Shown here: one piece after another, positions 7,531 to 15,572 of the stretch
Layout: every line of letters starts with the position of its first letter
How positions within the stretch are numbered: the stretch's first letter is position 1
NCBI GenBank assembly: GCA_035550975.1
Contig: DASZOC010000051.1
Span: forward strand, 1-36,808
Length of the DNA: 36,808 nucleotides
Reading direction: 5' to 3'
Source of the DNA: DASZOC01 sp035550975
GTDB lineage: Bacteria; Actinomycetota; CADDZG01; WHSQ01
The notes under the pieces: model-generated
Told to the model about the DNA's origin: nothing
Seen by the model: the letters and a program-made list of their open reading frames with translations, nothing else
Databases searched by the model: none
Position numbers and translations under genes: made by a program

Positions 7531-8202
7531 GTGACAGACGCCACGATCTTCGCCTCTTATCCCGTCTACCGCGCGCTCCCCGAGCGCCTCGCGGAGACCG
7601 ACCGCGACCTCGCGACGAAAGAGGTCGCGGCGCTCCTCGACGAGTTCTCCGACCGCATCACGGTGCGGGGCGTGTACTCGACGGCAGGTTTCCGCGCGGG
7701 CGCAGACCTGATGCTGTGGCTCGTGTCCGAAAGCGCTGATCACATCCAGGACCTGCAGGTCGCGTTGCGGCGGACGCAGCTCGGCCACGCGCTCGAGCAG
7801 ACGCACGCGTTCCTCGGTCTCGTGCGCCCGGCCGAGTTCGCGCCGGATCACCAGCCGGCGTTCGTGCAGGGACGGCCTCCGCGCAAGTACGTTTCGGTCT
7901 ACCCCTTCGTCAGGACGCCCGAGTGGTACCTGTTGCCGGCCGAAGAACGTGCAACGCACCTGCGGTCGCACGGCGTGCTCGGGCGTGAATACCCGGACAT
8001 CGAGCCGAACACCACGAGTGCGTTCGGGCTCGGCGACTACGAGTGGGTGCTGGCGTTCGAGGCCGACGCGCTCGACCGCCTCGTCGAGCTGATCCGCCAC
8101 CTGCGCGCCAACGAGTCGCGTCGCTACGTGAAGGAAGAGACGCCGTTCGTCACGGGGATCCGCAAGGACCTGCCGGACGCCCTCGCCGACCTGCCCTTCT
8201 AG
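7531..8202 (+). CDS. hemQ: Coproheme decarboxylase
   Basis: HemQ (ChdC) uses peroxide to decarboxylate two propionates of coprohaem III, giving haem b; it ends the Gram-positive haem pathway. The 223-residue product belongs to the chlorite-dismutase-like family. The motif YVSVYPFVRTPEWY (residues 120-133) contains the catalytic tyrosine, Tyr124 by motif position, and the aromatic pair Trp132-Tyr133. The haem-ligand histidine region reads LRSHGVLGREYPDI, with His147 as the likely ligand. The ARG-rich segment RHLRANESRRYVKEETPFVTG near the C-terminus is typical of the actinobacterial group. The GTG start leaves a 9-nt gap after hemY. Together with hemE, hemH and hemY this completes a coproporphyrin-dependent late haem module. 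Confidence 0.95.
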   Translation: MTDATIFASYPVYRALPERLAETDRDLATKEVAALLDEFSDRITVRGVYSTAGFRAGADLMLWLVSESADHIQDLQVALRRTQLGHALEQTHAFLGLVRPAEFAPDHQPAFVQGRPPRKYVSVYPFVRTPEWYLLPAEERATHLRSHGVLGREYPDIEPNTTSAFGLGDYEWVLAFEADALDRLVELIRHLRANESRRYVKEETPFVTGIRKDLPDALADLPF

Positions 8203-8231
8203 CGCCTCACCGCCTGGGCGGGATTGACAGC

Positions 8232-8237
8232 TATCGT
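8232..8237 (+). promoter_or_regulatory. Candidate leaderless -10 box for the small membrane protein
   Basis: TATCGT followed by exactly 6 nt (TTCGTT) and GTG at 8244. It fits the TANNNT-N6-start pattern seen at several genes in this window. A TTGACA at 8224-8229 lies only 2 nt upstream of it and cannot be its -35. Confidence 0.45.
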
Positions 8238-8243
8238 TTCGTT

Positions 8244-8474
8244 GTGAGTCCGACGGCAGACGAACAGCCTTTCCTCGCCGGAAACCGCATCTGGTTCTCG
8301 ATCGCGATCGGGGTCGCTGTTGCCATTGCTTCGGCCATAGTGATCGTCTGGTGGGAACAGCGTTCGCTCGACCAAGAGTGCGACAGACTGGATCGGCGCG
8401 TCGTTACGAATCAAGAGGAAGCCGACCAGCTGTTCGATGACAAAGCTGCCGCCGGTTGCCTGGATCGCGACTAG
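8244..8474 (+). CDS. Small single-pass membrane protein, unknown function
   Basis: I do not recognise a family. The frame is also open upstream, but the GTG at 8244 is preceded by a good leaderless -10 and gives a compact 76-residue protein. Residues 16-37 (RIWFSIAIGVAVAIASAIVI, then VWW) form one strong transmembrane helix. The remaining roughly 40 residues are charged (EQRSLDQECDRLDRRVVTNQEEADQLFDDKAA), probably helical, with two cysteines at each end of this segment. It lies just after hemQ and converges on the HNH gene. Nothing ties it to haem metabolism beyond position. Confidence 0.55.
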   Translation: MSPTADEQPFLAGNRIWFSIAIGVAVAIASAIVIVWWEQRSLDQECDRLDRRVVTNQEEADQLFDDKAAAGCLDRD

Positions 8475-8589
8475 GCGCGATCGCACAGCGGTTCCGCCCA
8501 GATTTTCAGGCCCTCGACCAGCCTCACCGCGGGTCCATTCGCTATGAGGTTGTCAAGGTCGTCGTTTCTGCTGATTCGACGGGCGGGAT

Positions 8590-9900
8590 CTACGGATCCC
8601 GATCACCCTCGGGTGGTGGGCGAGGCGTGAGCTTGCCGGCCTTGCGGTCGGCTTCGGTCTTGACGGTGTGGCAAGGGTCGCATTTCCACTCGAGGTTCAT
8701 GTAAGAGGTCGGGCCGTGGGCGACAACCGGTTCGAGATGGTCTCGCTCGGGCCGGAAGCGGTTGCCGCAGTCGGAGCACGACGGTCCATCGAACTCCGGA
8801 GCGGTGCCGAGCTCGAGAACGATCTTGATCTCGGGCGGCACGTGTCGTGAGAAGCGCTTGAAGTGACGGAGGTCCTGACCATCCATCAGCAGCGCATTGA
8901 CGAACGCATCCTCGGCTACGGCCTTCGCGTCGGTGGGATCGATCGGCCCGACGCCCGGGATCTTGCAGATGCCGTCGTCGTTGAGCTCCCAGCCGGCGCG
9001 CACCGTCTCGTAATCGACCAGAACCACGAGCTCGGGACGCGTGGTGCGGCCCTTGCCCTCTCCTGTGAGCATCTCGACGAAGGCATCGGCCAGGTAGCAC
9101 TCGAACGGCTCGACCTGGCCGGCGTTATCCCGCTTCGCCTTCTTGTAGAGACGCTCGGCGTCGGCTTCGGCACGGTTCACGATCGGGGTTGCCGCCAGAG
9201 GTTCGAGCATGAGATGGATGTGGGTCATGCCGAGCTCGTCCGAGTAGTGGCGCGCGCTACGCGCCGCGCGCTGCCTGTCCGCCAGCCCGTGGTGCTGCTC
9301 GGCTTCCAGCTTGATCCTGCGTGCCTTGTCCTTGAGCGCATGGAAGGGCTGGTCGGTGGCGGTCTCGACGAGTTCGGCGACCACGCCGGGCGCCGATGCC
9401 TCCGCAGACGCGATCTCTCGTGCCTGCTCGGCCGAGACCGTGCCGGACTGCAGCGCGGCTCCCAGCTCAGGCGCTGCCTTGAGGTTGCGGCCCAGATCGA
9501 TAGTGGCCTTCGCCTGGCCGACAGGCGTCCCCGTCGCGCGCGAGATCAAGGAAGCGTCGTCGACCTTCCGGGCGAGAGCGGCGACACCGAAGTCCGCGAG
9601 CCTGCGTATGCGTGCGTAAGCGCCCAACGCATCGCGGGCGGCCTGGGCGTCCAGCAGCTCCGGCTCGAGTTCCGCATTCACGTTCTCGAGCAAGGACATC
9701 GCCTCGGCCAGCGCCGATGTCGCTGTTCCCGACGGTCCGTTCAGGTCATAGCGACCGGCGAGCTTCCCAACCTGGGCGTCGAGCGAGATGCCGTCCGAGG
9801 CTGGTAGCCGTTCGACCGCGCCTCCGGGGGTGGCGACAAGTTGCGCACCCGAAGCGATCAGGTCTGGGGCACTGCATGCGCGTAAGCGGTCTCGGTCCAT
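8590..9900 (-). CDS. DUF222 / 13E12-repeat family HNH endonuclease
   Basis: A 436-residue protein with an N-terminal helical DUF222-like region and a C-terminal HNH nuclease. The nuclease part has CSDCG (Cys375, Cys378), ERDHLEPV (His388), SYMNLEW (Asn402) and KCDPCHTVKT (Cys407, Cys410, His411): a zinc-stabilised His-Asn-His site. The family is abundant in actinobacteria (the 13E12 repeat family of mycobacteria) and its exact role is unclear; some members are known to be DNA-damage induced. The ATG at 9900 has GGAGGAG 6 nt upstream. Directly upstream lie a near-perfect sigma-70-type promoter and a LexA box (9943-9956), so SOS induction is likely. It stands alone between a convergent small gene and an MDMPI gene. 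Confidence 0.88.
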   Translation of the reverse strand: MDRDRLRACSAPDLIASGAQLVATPGGAVERLPASDGISLDAQVGKLAGRYDLNGPSGTATSALAEAMSLLENVNAELEPELLDAQAARDALGAYARIRRLADFGVAALARKVDDASLISRATGTPVGQAKATIDLGRNLKAAPELGAALQSGTVSAEQAREIASAEASAPGVVAELVETATDQPFHALKDKARRIKLEAEQHHGLADRQRAARSARHYSDELGMTHIHLMLEPLAATPIVNRAEADAERLYKKAKRDNAGQVEPFECYLADAFVEMLTGEGKGRTTRPELVVLVDYETVRAGWELNDDGICKIPGVGPIDPTDAKAVAEDAFVNALLMDGQDLRHFKRFSRHVPPEIKIVLELGTAPEFDGPSCSDCGNRFRPERDHLEPVVAHGPTSYMNLEWKCDPCHTVKTEADRKAGKLTPRPPPEGDRDP

Positions 9901-9942
9901 GAGGACTCCTCCAGCCCGCGCGGTGGGCTCGCAGCTTTGGTA

Positions 9943-9956
9943 CGAACGTATGTTCG
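9943..9956. promoter_or_regulatory. LexA/SOS box upstream of the HNH gene
   Basis: CGAACGTATGTTCG matches the actinobacterial SOS box CGAAC-RNRY-GTTCG at every position. It lies immediately downstream of the -10 hexamer, over the expected transcription start, and 42 nt from the HNH start codon. A repressor bound here would block initiation. Confidence 0.85.
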
Positions 9957-9985
9957 ATACTAGACGCTCCGGGCGACGCTGTCAA
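9957..9985 (-). promoter_or_regulatory. Sigma-70-type promoter of the HNH gene
   Basis: On the minus strand TTGACA (9985-9980) and TAGTAT (9962-9957) are separated by exactly 17 nt. This is the most consensus-like promoter in the window, as expected for a strong promoter held off by LexA. Confidence 0.8.
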
Positions 9986-10038
9986 GGATTCGGGTGGCCG
10001 GCCACATGAGTAAATCCCGTCCCTACTTGTCCTCTGCG

Positions 10039-10842
10039 TTATCCCTGGAACGTTGCGGCCCGGAGCTTGAAGGGCAGATCCGGGCGGGTTCCCCACCCGA
10101 AGATCTGGCCCCGGATCGCGGCAGACCACTGATTCCTGCGTTCAGTGGTCACGAGCACCCATGCGACGGGATCGACCGATAGATGCCAGTGAGGACGAGG
10201 GCCGTCTGTCGCAACGCGCAGCCGCTGATCGCGAACGACGTAGTAAAGATCGGCTCCTCCTCGAACGCGCACGCGGACGGTCCCCTCGAAGTCGAGCGCG
10301 TCGTCGTGGACGAAGTAAGGGCCGATGTAGCCGAGGCCGTACGCCATCATCCGCGCGTCGTCGCGCTCGATCTGCCACTGTCGTTTCCCCGCGACTGCGA
10401 CGTCTCGTCCATGAACCGCAGCCTCGATGAGCCTCATGCAAACGGCAACACCGACGGGTATCCGATTCCCTGCGTACCAGCGGACCTCACTCGATGCCGA
10501 TCTGGCGGCGGCAGCCTCGACGAAGGCGTCGGTGGCAACCTCGATACGGTCGGCGAGTTGCGGTAGGTCGGCGCGAGCGAGCGCTCGGACAGTCTCGACG
10601 TTCCACGCAGACATGTTGCGGAGCTCGTCGAGATCCGGAGCGTCACGGTCTTGCATCCACTGGGAATAGTTCTCGATGCCCGACGCGATGTGGTTCGCGA
10701 CCTCACCGACGGTCCAGATGCCTATGGCGCGCTCGTCAGGATCAGGTGAGTCTCGCAGGATCGTGCACAACCGAGACGTGTAAGTCCGCAGCGCAGCAGC
10801 GGCCTCATCGCGGTCGATCAGGCTCGCCACGTCGTCTGACAT
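10039..10842 (-). CDS. Mycothiol-dependent maleylpyruvate isomerase-like (MDMPI/DinB fold) protein
   Basis: A 267-residue protein of the MDMPI N-terminal domain family. After an N-terminal helix (LIDRDEAAAALRTYTSRLCTIL), WTVGEVANHIASG carries a likely metal-ligand histidine, and AAVHGRDVAVA supplies a second one in the four-helix bundle. The C-terminal part (from about residue 175) is beta-rich and resembles the SCP2-like or MDMPI C-terminal domain. Members use mycothiol or catalyse unknown thiol-dependent reactions, and many are functionally unassigned. The open frame runs 20 codons further, but the ATG at 10842 starts at MSDDVASL and has a leaderless -10 (TACGCT) 7 nt upstream. No catabolic genes are nearby, so a ring-cleavage role is not supported. 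Confidence 0.75.
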   Translation of the reverse strand: MSDDVASLIDRDEAAAALRTYTSRLCTILRDSPDPDERAIGIWTVGEVANHIASGIENYSQWMQDRDAPDLDELRNMSAWNVETVRALARADLPQLADRIEVATDAFVEAAAARSASSEVRWYAGNRIPVGVAVCMRLIEAAVHGRDVAVAGKRQWQIERDDARMMAYGLGYIGPYFVHDDALDFEGTVRVRVRGGADLYYVVRDQRLRVATDGPRPHWHLSVDPVAWVLVTTERRNQWSAAIRGQIFGWGTRPDLPFKLRAATFQG

Positions 10843-11081
10843 ACGGGACAGCGTAGAACCGCCCCCCTCTCCCGCCGCGCGGGTGGCTGCGCAGGACCTC
10901 AACCACCTCTCCGGCTGGCTTTTAGCCCCATCCGTCCCGATTTCCGCCCGTTTTCGCAGGAACGCCGCGTGGGTACGCCAACCATCTAGGGAGGATCGAC
11001 AAAAGCGACGGGATCAGCGCGCCTGCCGACGGAGCGTGGCCAGGTTCAGGTGCGTATCGCCGTCCAGAGGGAAGGCTCGTT
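10843..11081. other. Divergent intergenic region
   Basis: A 239-bp spacer between the MDMPI gene (minus) and the surface-protein gene (plus). Apart from the -10 for the MDMPI gene I see AGAGGGAAGG about 7 nt before the ATG at 11082, acting as its Shine-Dalgarno. No tRNA, riboswitch or repeat was recognised. Confidence 0.5.
10850..10855 (-). promoter_or_regulatory. Candidate leaderless -10 box for the MDMPI gene
   Basis: TACGCT on the minus strand, 7 nt before the ATG at 10842. No Shine-Dalgarno is present. It fits the TANNNT leaderless pattern. Confidence 0.4.
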
Positions 11082-12806
11082 ATGCCGGCTCGCACGAAAG
11101 CGTTCGTTCTGCTTGGGTTGCTCGCGGCATTGTTGCTGGGCGTGGTGCCGGTCGCGAGCGGTCATGTGGCGCCCCTCGGCCCTCCCGCCGCGACAACTGT
11201 CTTGCCGGACGCGCCCGACGACGCGGTGCTGCCCCCGTCGCTCCCGTCGGGATCGGTCACGGTCCCCGGGGCGGAAGCGACCGAAGCCGCACCCAAGGCC
11301 AGCGAGGCACCCGCTGCGGAGTCGGGACTCTCACCGGCCGCGCAGACCTTCGAGTGCGAAGGCGGCATGGCAGGTCCTTTCCCGTGCCAGAACGTCGACC
11401 TGGCCAGCATCTTTCCGCTCGGGGGTGCCGGCGCAGGTACGGGTAACGACGTCTGGGGCTGGACCGATCCGAAGACGGGTAAGGAGTACGCCCTCGTCGG
11501 AAGCGCGCTCGTGACGACGTTCGTGGACGTCACCGATCCGGAGAACCCGCGCAACGTCGGTTTCTTGCCGACGTCGGGGATAACCGACTTCGTCCTCTGG
11601 CGCGACATCAAGGTAGATGGGAACTACGCCTTCATCGTCGCCGAGCACACCAACCACGGCATGCAGGTCTTCGACCTCACTCGGCTGCGCGACGCCGGGC
11701 CTGTGCCGCAGCTGTTCACGGCGGATGTCGTCTACCGGGGAGCCGATGAAGAAGGCGAGGAGCTCGGCAACGCACACAACATCGCCATCAACGAGGAGAC
11801 CGATTTCGCTTACGTGATCGGTAGCAACACGTGTGTCTCGGGACCAGGCGGTCAGAACGGCGGCTTGCACATGGTCGACATCAGCCAGCCGGAGAACCCT
11901 AAGTTCGCCGGCTGCGCGCTCGTGATGGAGCCCGCGAACCACAACTACATCCACGACGTCCAGTGCGTCGTCTACCGCGGGCCGGACGCCGACTACCGCG
12001 GTCACGAGATCTGCTTCGGTTCGAACGAGGAAGTCGTGGTGGTCTACGACGTCACCGACAAGGACAACCCGGTGGTGATCTCGCAGTGGGGCTACCCGCA
12101 GGCGTCGTACACGCACCAGGGATGGCTGACCCCCGACCAGCGGTTCTTCCTCTTCGGTGACGAGGGTGACGAGACGTCGGGAACGGTGGACAACACGACG
12201 ACCTACATCATGGACGCTACGGATCTCGATGCTCCGAGGATCCCCAAGCCCTTCTTCCACGAGACGCGCTCGATCGACCACAACCTGTACATCAAGGACA
12301 ACCTCGTTCACCAGGCGAACTACGGTGCGGGTCTGCGGATCCTCTCGTTCAGCAACTCATCGCTCAGCAAGGGGCAGCTGAACGAAGTCGGTTACTTCGA
12401 CATCCGCCCCGGCTTCGACGCGCCCGAGTTCGTCGGCACGTGGAGCAACTACCCGTACTTCAAGAGCGGCACCGTTGTGTTGACCGGCATCGAAGAGGGA
12501 TCGACCGTGCTGTACGTGCTGCAACCTACGGGAGAGGCCGCAGGTGACGCCGGTGGTGGTCCCGGTGGTGGCGGCAACCAGGGCGGCGGTGGTGGCGGTG
12601 CTGGCGGTGGCGGCGGGCAAGGTGAAGGCCCGCACTCCGGCGAGGAGGGACCAGAAGAAACGACGGCGCCGGATCCCGGTGCGGCAGGCCTCGCCGTGAC
12701 CGGCGCGCAGCTCGTGCTCTTCGTGCTCTTCGGCTTCGCTCTGATCGCCGCCGGCACGCTGATGCAAAGGATGCGCCGCCCGCACCGCGCGGGGGCCGAG
12801 AACTAA
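11082..12806 (+). CDS. Secreted LVIVD-repeat (choice-of-anchor B-like) surface protein with LAVTG sorting signal
   Basis: A 574-residue exported protein. Residues 1-28 form a Sec signal peptide (KAFVLLGLLAALLLGVVPVASG). A low-complexity Ala/Pro segment follows. The bulk (about 120-485) is a beta-propeller-like region with repeats of the LVIVD type: VVTTFVDVTDPENPRNVGFL, GMQVFDLTRLRD, GLHMVDISQPENPKFAGC, VVVYDVTDKDNPVVISQW. About residues 488-515 are almost pure glycine, a flexible spacer. The C-terminus has LAVTG (537-541), a hydrophobic helix, and the basic tail QRMRRPHR. LAxTG is the motif used by class E sortases of actinobacteria, so covalent cell-wall anchoring is likely, but no sortase is in the window. 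Ligand or enzyme activity is unknown. A purine-rich AGAGGGAAGG precedes the ATG. Confidence 0.85.
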   Translation: MPARTKAFVLLGLLAALLLGVVPVASGHVAPLGPPAATTVLPDAPDDAVLPPSLPSGSVTVPGAEATEAAPKASEAPAAESGLSPAAQTFECEGGMAGPFPCQNVDLASIFPLGGAGAGTGNDVWGWTDPKTGKEYALVGSALVTTFVDVTDPENPRNVGFLPTSGITDFVLWRDIKVDGNYAFIVAEHTNHGMQVFDLTRLRDAGPVPQLFTADVVYRGADEEGEELGNAHNIAINEETDFAYVIGSNTCVSGPGGQNGGLHMVDISQPENPKFAGCALVMEPANHNYIHDVQCVVYRGPDADYRGHEICFGSNEEVVVVYDVTDKDNPVVISQWGYPQASYTHQGWLTPDQRFFLFGDEGDETSGTVDNTTTYIMDATDLDAPRIPKPFFHETRSIDHNLYIKDNLVHQANYGAGLRILSFSNSSLSKGQLNEVGYFDIRPGFDAPEFVGTWSNYPYFKSGTVVLTGIEEGSTVLYVLQPTGEAAGDAGGGPGGGGNQGGGGGGAGGGGGQGEGPHSGEEGPEETTAPDPGAAGLAVTGAQLVLFVLFGFALIAAGTLMQRMRRPHRAGAEN

Positions 12807-12867
12807 GCCGAGAAGTAAAGCCCGGCGCCGACTACCCGCGAGCCGCCTCGTGCGCCTGCACAGCTCC

Positions 12868-12883
12868 TACTATAGTTGTAGTA
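12868..12883. promoter_or_regulatory. BlaI/MecI-like dyad operator before the ABC exporter
   Basis: TACTATAGTTGTAGTA is a near-perfect dyad (TACTATA/TGTAGTA around a 2-nt centre) in the 108-bp gap before the permease. It resembles the TACA-N2-TGTA core of BlaI/MecI/CopY-family operators, with one mismatch in the left half. It contains TATAGT (12871-12876), a possible -10, so binding would block the promoter. No blaI-like gene is in the window. Confidence 0.5.
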
Positions 12884-12914
12884 GGTAGCCCTTCGAGGCC
12901 GAGGAGCCCAGCGG

Positions 12915-15572
12915 GTGCGAGTGACGCCGAGGTGGATCGACCCCGCGTGGCGCAAAGCTCCGTTGCTCCTTCTCCGGTTCCCCGCGATCCTCGGGTCCGT
13001 CGTAGCCGCCGCCGTGATCCTCGGCGTGACCACCGCCGCGGCCCCCTTGTTGCTGTCGTCGGCGGCCAACGCGGCGGTCGCGCAGGAGCTCGACCAGTAC
13101 GGGCCGGCACTCGCGGGCGTGTCGTTCTCCACGTTCGGTTTCATAGAAGGTGACAAGTTCCGTCCCGCCGACTCCGAGGTCCTGCGCGCCACGGGTGCTG
13201 TGCCCGAGGTGGGCGAACCAACGACCATGATCAAGAGCGCGACGACCGGCATCGAGACGCGAGCCGGTGAAGCGCAGGTCCGTCTGCTGTTTCGCACCGG
13301 TGCGGTGCGCAACATCGACAAGCTCACGACGCGACGCGGGTTGCCCGGCGGGTGGATCGCGCGCAGTACTGCCGACGCGCTGCGCGTCGGGCCCGGCGAT
13401 CACGTCGTGCTGGAGAGCTTCCGCGCCCGACGGAAGATACCCATAGCCGGCATCTACCGGGACCTCGCGTCGGCGCCGCTGTCGGACTACTGGGCTCCCC
13501 TGACGTACGACATCATCAACGAGATCCCGAACCAGCCACCGTTACGGCCGTACATGATCCTGCCGCGAGACCAGCTGTTCGACGCAACGCAAGGGATGGA
13601 TCAACAGGGGACGTTCTCCTGGGATTTCCCGCTCGTGGACCGCGTGATGACGATGCCGCAGGCGATACGAACAGAAGCAGCCATCGGCGAGCTGAAGCTG
13701 GAAGCGAGCGATCCGTTGACTCCTCTGGGTGGCGCACTGGCCGATCTCACGTTGTACGGCACGCTCGATGTGCGCACGTCGCTCACCGCCGCGATCGCTT
13801 CTTCCGAAGAAACGGTTACGGCCGTCGAAGGGCCGGTGAGGTTGATCTCACTCGCGGCGCGGATCGTCGCCCTGGTGGTGATCGGGGCGGCCGGGATCTT
13901 CGCGCACAGTACGCGTCGCCGGGAGGCGAGGCTCCTATCCGCGCAGGGCCGAACGCCGTGGTGGCAGGGGACGAAGTCGTCCGTCGAGGCGGCTCTGCCC
14001 GCCGCGACCGGCGGCGTCGTCGGGTGGTTCATCGCGATCGAGCTCGTACAGCGGGCGGGCCCGGCTCCAACGATCAGCGCCGGCGTCACGCGCGATGCTC
14101 TGGTGGAGGTCGGGTGGTGGATCGTTGCTGCGGTCGTGGTGATGGGCTTCGTCTACGCGTTCGGCACCCATCAGGAGACACAGATCGGTGCTTCGCGGCT
14201 CCGGCGCGCGGTTGCGAAGATCCCGTGGGAGGTCGTGGTGCTTGTCCTAGCCGCCGCGTCGTTCTACGAGCTAGCTGCGCGACAGGACCCGATCGTCCAG
14301 GCAACGGACGAACCCGCTTCTATCGACATGCTTCTTCTCGCGTTCCCTTTCCTGTTCCTCGCGGGGATGGGTGGATTGGTGGTCCGAGGTCTCGGCCGCC
14401 TCCTCCCGAGGATGCGGCGCGGCGCGGCGACCGCGCGACCGTGGCGCTATCTCGCGGTGAGACGTTTCGCCGCGACTCAGAAAGCCGGGTTGCTGGTCAT
14501 CAACTCCGCCGCGGTCGCGGTCGGCATACTCGTCTACTCCGGGACGCTCGTCGACACAACCGCGACCACGGTCCGCGCGAAGGCCCACATCCTTGCAGGA
14601 AGTGAAACCGCGGTCGCAGTGCAGAACGTCGAGGACGTTCCCGCCGATATCGACCTCGACTGGACGCATGTCGCGATCGGGAGCGCCGACCTCCTTCCGG
14701 GTGAAGAACGCATCGACGTCCTCTCACTCGACCCGACGACGTTCGCCCGCGGAGCGTTCTGGGACCCGACGTTCGCGGATCGGCCCCTCGGTGACCTCCT
14801 CGCCGACCTGGTCCGCGGTGGCGACCGCGTCCCGGTGATCCTCGCGGGGATCGAGACCCCGCGACACTCGACGGTGGAGGCGCGCGGCAGGCACCTTCCT
14901 ATCGAGGTCATCGAGACGGTCCGCGCATGGCCGGGCATGAGCCCGAACAAGCCGATGATGATCGTCGACGGCGAGACCTACACGCGGGTGGCGCGGGCCG
15001 CGGGCGCCACGGCGACGGACCCGTTCGCATCCGATCAGGTCTGGGCGAAGGACGATCCCGACGTCGTCTTGGAGGCACTCGAGGACGAGCAGGTGTTCGT
15101 CCAGTACCACCGCGCCGCGCGCGACGTAGAGGCATCGCCTCCTTTCCGGTCGTTGTTCTGGACGTTCGGTTTCCTGCAAGCGCTGGGGGTACTGGCCGGA
15201 GGACTGGCGCTCGTGGGTGTGGTTCTGTACGTGCAGTCGCGCCAGGCGAGCAGAGACGTCTCCTACGCGCTGGCGCGCAGGATGGGGCTGTCGCCGTCCA
15301 GTCACCGCGTCGCGATAGGCGCCGAGCTCGTCGCGATACTCGCGATCTCGTTCGCGATCGGTGCCGCCCTCGCTCTAACCGCGGCCGCGCTGGTCGTCGA
15401 CAAGATCGACCCGCTGCCGGCTCTGCCCCCGGACCCTCTGTTCAGGGTTCCCGCTGCGCTGGTAGCCGGCAGCTGTGGCGTCCTGGTATTCGTCGCGGTC
15501 GCAGGCGCGTGGCTCGTCCAGCAACGGACGGATCGGATGAGCGTGGCAGAGGTGATGCGGCTTGCGACCTGA
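12915..15572 (+). CDS. FtsX/MacB-type ABC transporter permease
   Basis: An 885-residue membrane protein. GTG at 12915 is chosen because GAGGAG lies 8 nt upstream. About ten transmembrane helices can be seen: one near 24-47, a large extracytoplasmic domain to about 310, a group between about 312 and 540 (including LISLAARIVALVVIGAAGIF and EVGWWIVAAVVVMGFVYAFG), a second extracytoplasmic domain to about 745, and three helices near 749-865. This two-block layout with large outer domains fits a duplicated FtsX-like permease. The conserved cytoplasmic element RREARLLSAQGRTPWW follows helix 2. The downstream ATPase genes overlap it, so the three form one exporter. Related systems move lipoproteins, peptides or antibiotics, and the substrate here is unknown. 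Confidence 0.85.
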   Translation: MRVTPRWIDPAWRKAPLLLLRFPAILGSVVAAAVILGVTTAAAPLLLSSAANAAVAQELDQYGPALAGVSFSTFGFIEGDKFRPADSEVLRATGAVPEVGEPTTMIKSATTGIETRAGEAQVRLLFRTGAVRNIDKLTTRRGLPGGWIARSTADALRVGPGDHVVLESFRARRKIPIAGIYRDLASAPLSDYWAPLTYDIINEIPNQPPLRPYMILPRDQLFDATQGMDQQGTFSWDFPLVDRVMTMPQAIRTEAAIGELKLEASDPLTPLGGALADLTLYGTLDVRTSLTAAIASSEETVTAVEGPVRLISLAARIVALVVIGAAGIFAHSTRRREARLLSAQGRTPWWQGTKSSVEAALPAATGGVVGWFIAIELVQRAGPAPTISAGVTRDALVEVGWWIVAAVVVMGFVYAFGTHQETQIGASRLRRAVAKIPWEVVVLVLAAASFYELAARQDPIVQATDEPASIDMLLLAFPFLFLAGMGGLVVRGLGRLLPRMRRGAATARPWRYLAVRRFAATQKAGLLVINSAAVAVGILVYSGTLVDTTATTVRAKAHILAGSETAVAVQNVEDVPADIDLDWTHVAIGSADLLPGEERIDVLSLDPTTFARGAFWDPTFADRPLGDLLADLVRGGDRVPVILAGIETPRHSTVEARGRHLPIEVIETVRAWPGMSPNKPMMIVDGETYTRVARAAGATATDPFASDQVWAKDDPDVVLEALEDEQVFVQYHRAARDVEASPPFRSLFWTFGFLQALGVLAGGLALVGVVLYVQSRQASRDVSYALARRMGLSPSSHRVAIGAELVAILAISFAIGAALALTAAALVVDKIDPLPALPPDPLFRVPAALVAGSCGVLVFVAVAGAWLVQQRTDRMSVAEVMRLAT

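Noticed and set aside
8224..8229. Perfect TTGACA as a -35 box
   Set aside because: No -10 lies 16-18 nt downstream; the TATCGT that fits the next gene is only 2 nt away.
8585..8600. GGGATC-TACG-GATCCC hairpin at the HNH gene end as a terminator
   Set aside because: Only 6 bp and no U-run on either strand.
10039..10842. True maleylpyruvate isomerase of a catabolic pathway
   Set aside because: Domain similarity only; no gentisate or other ring-cleavage genes nearby.
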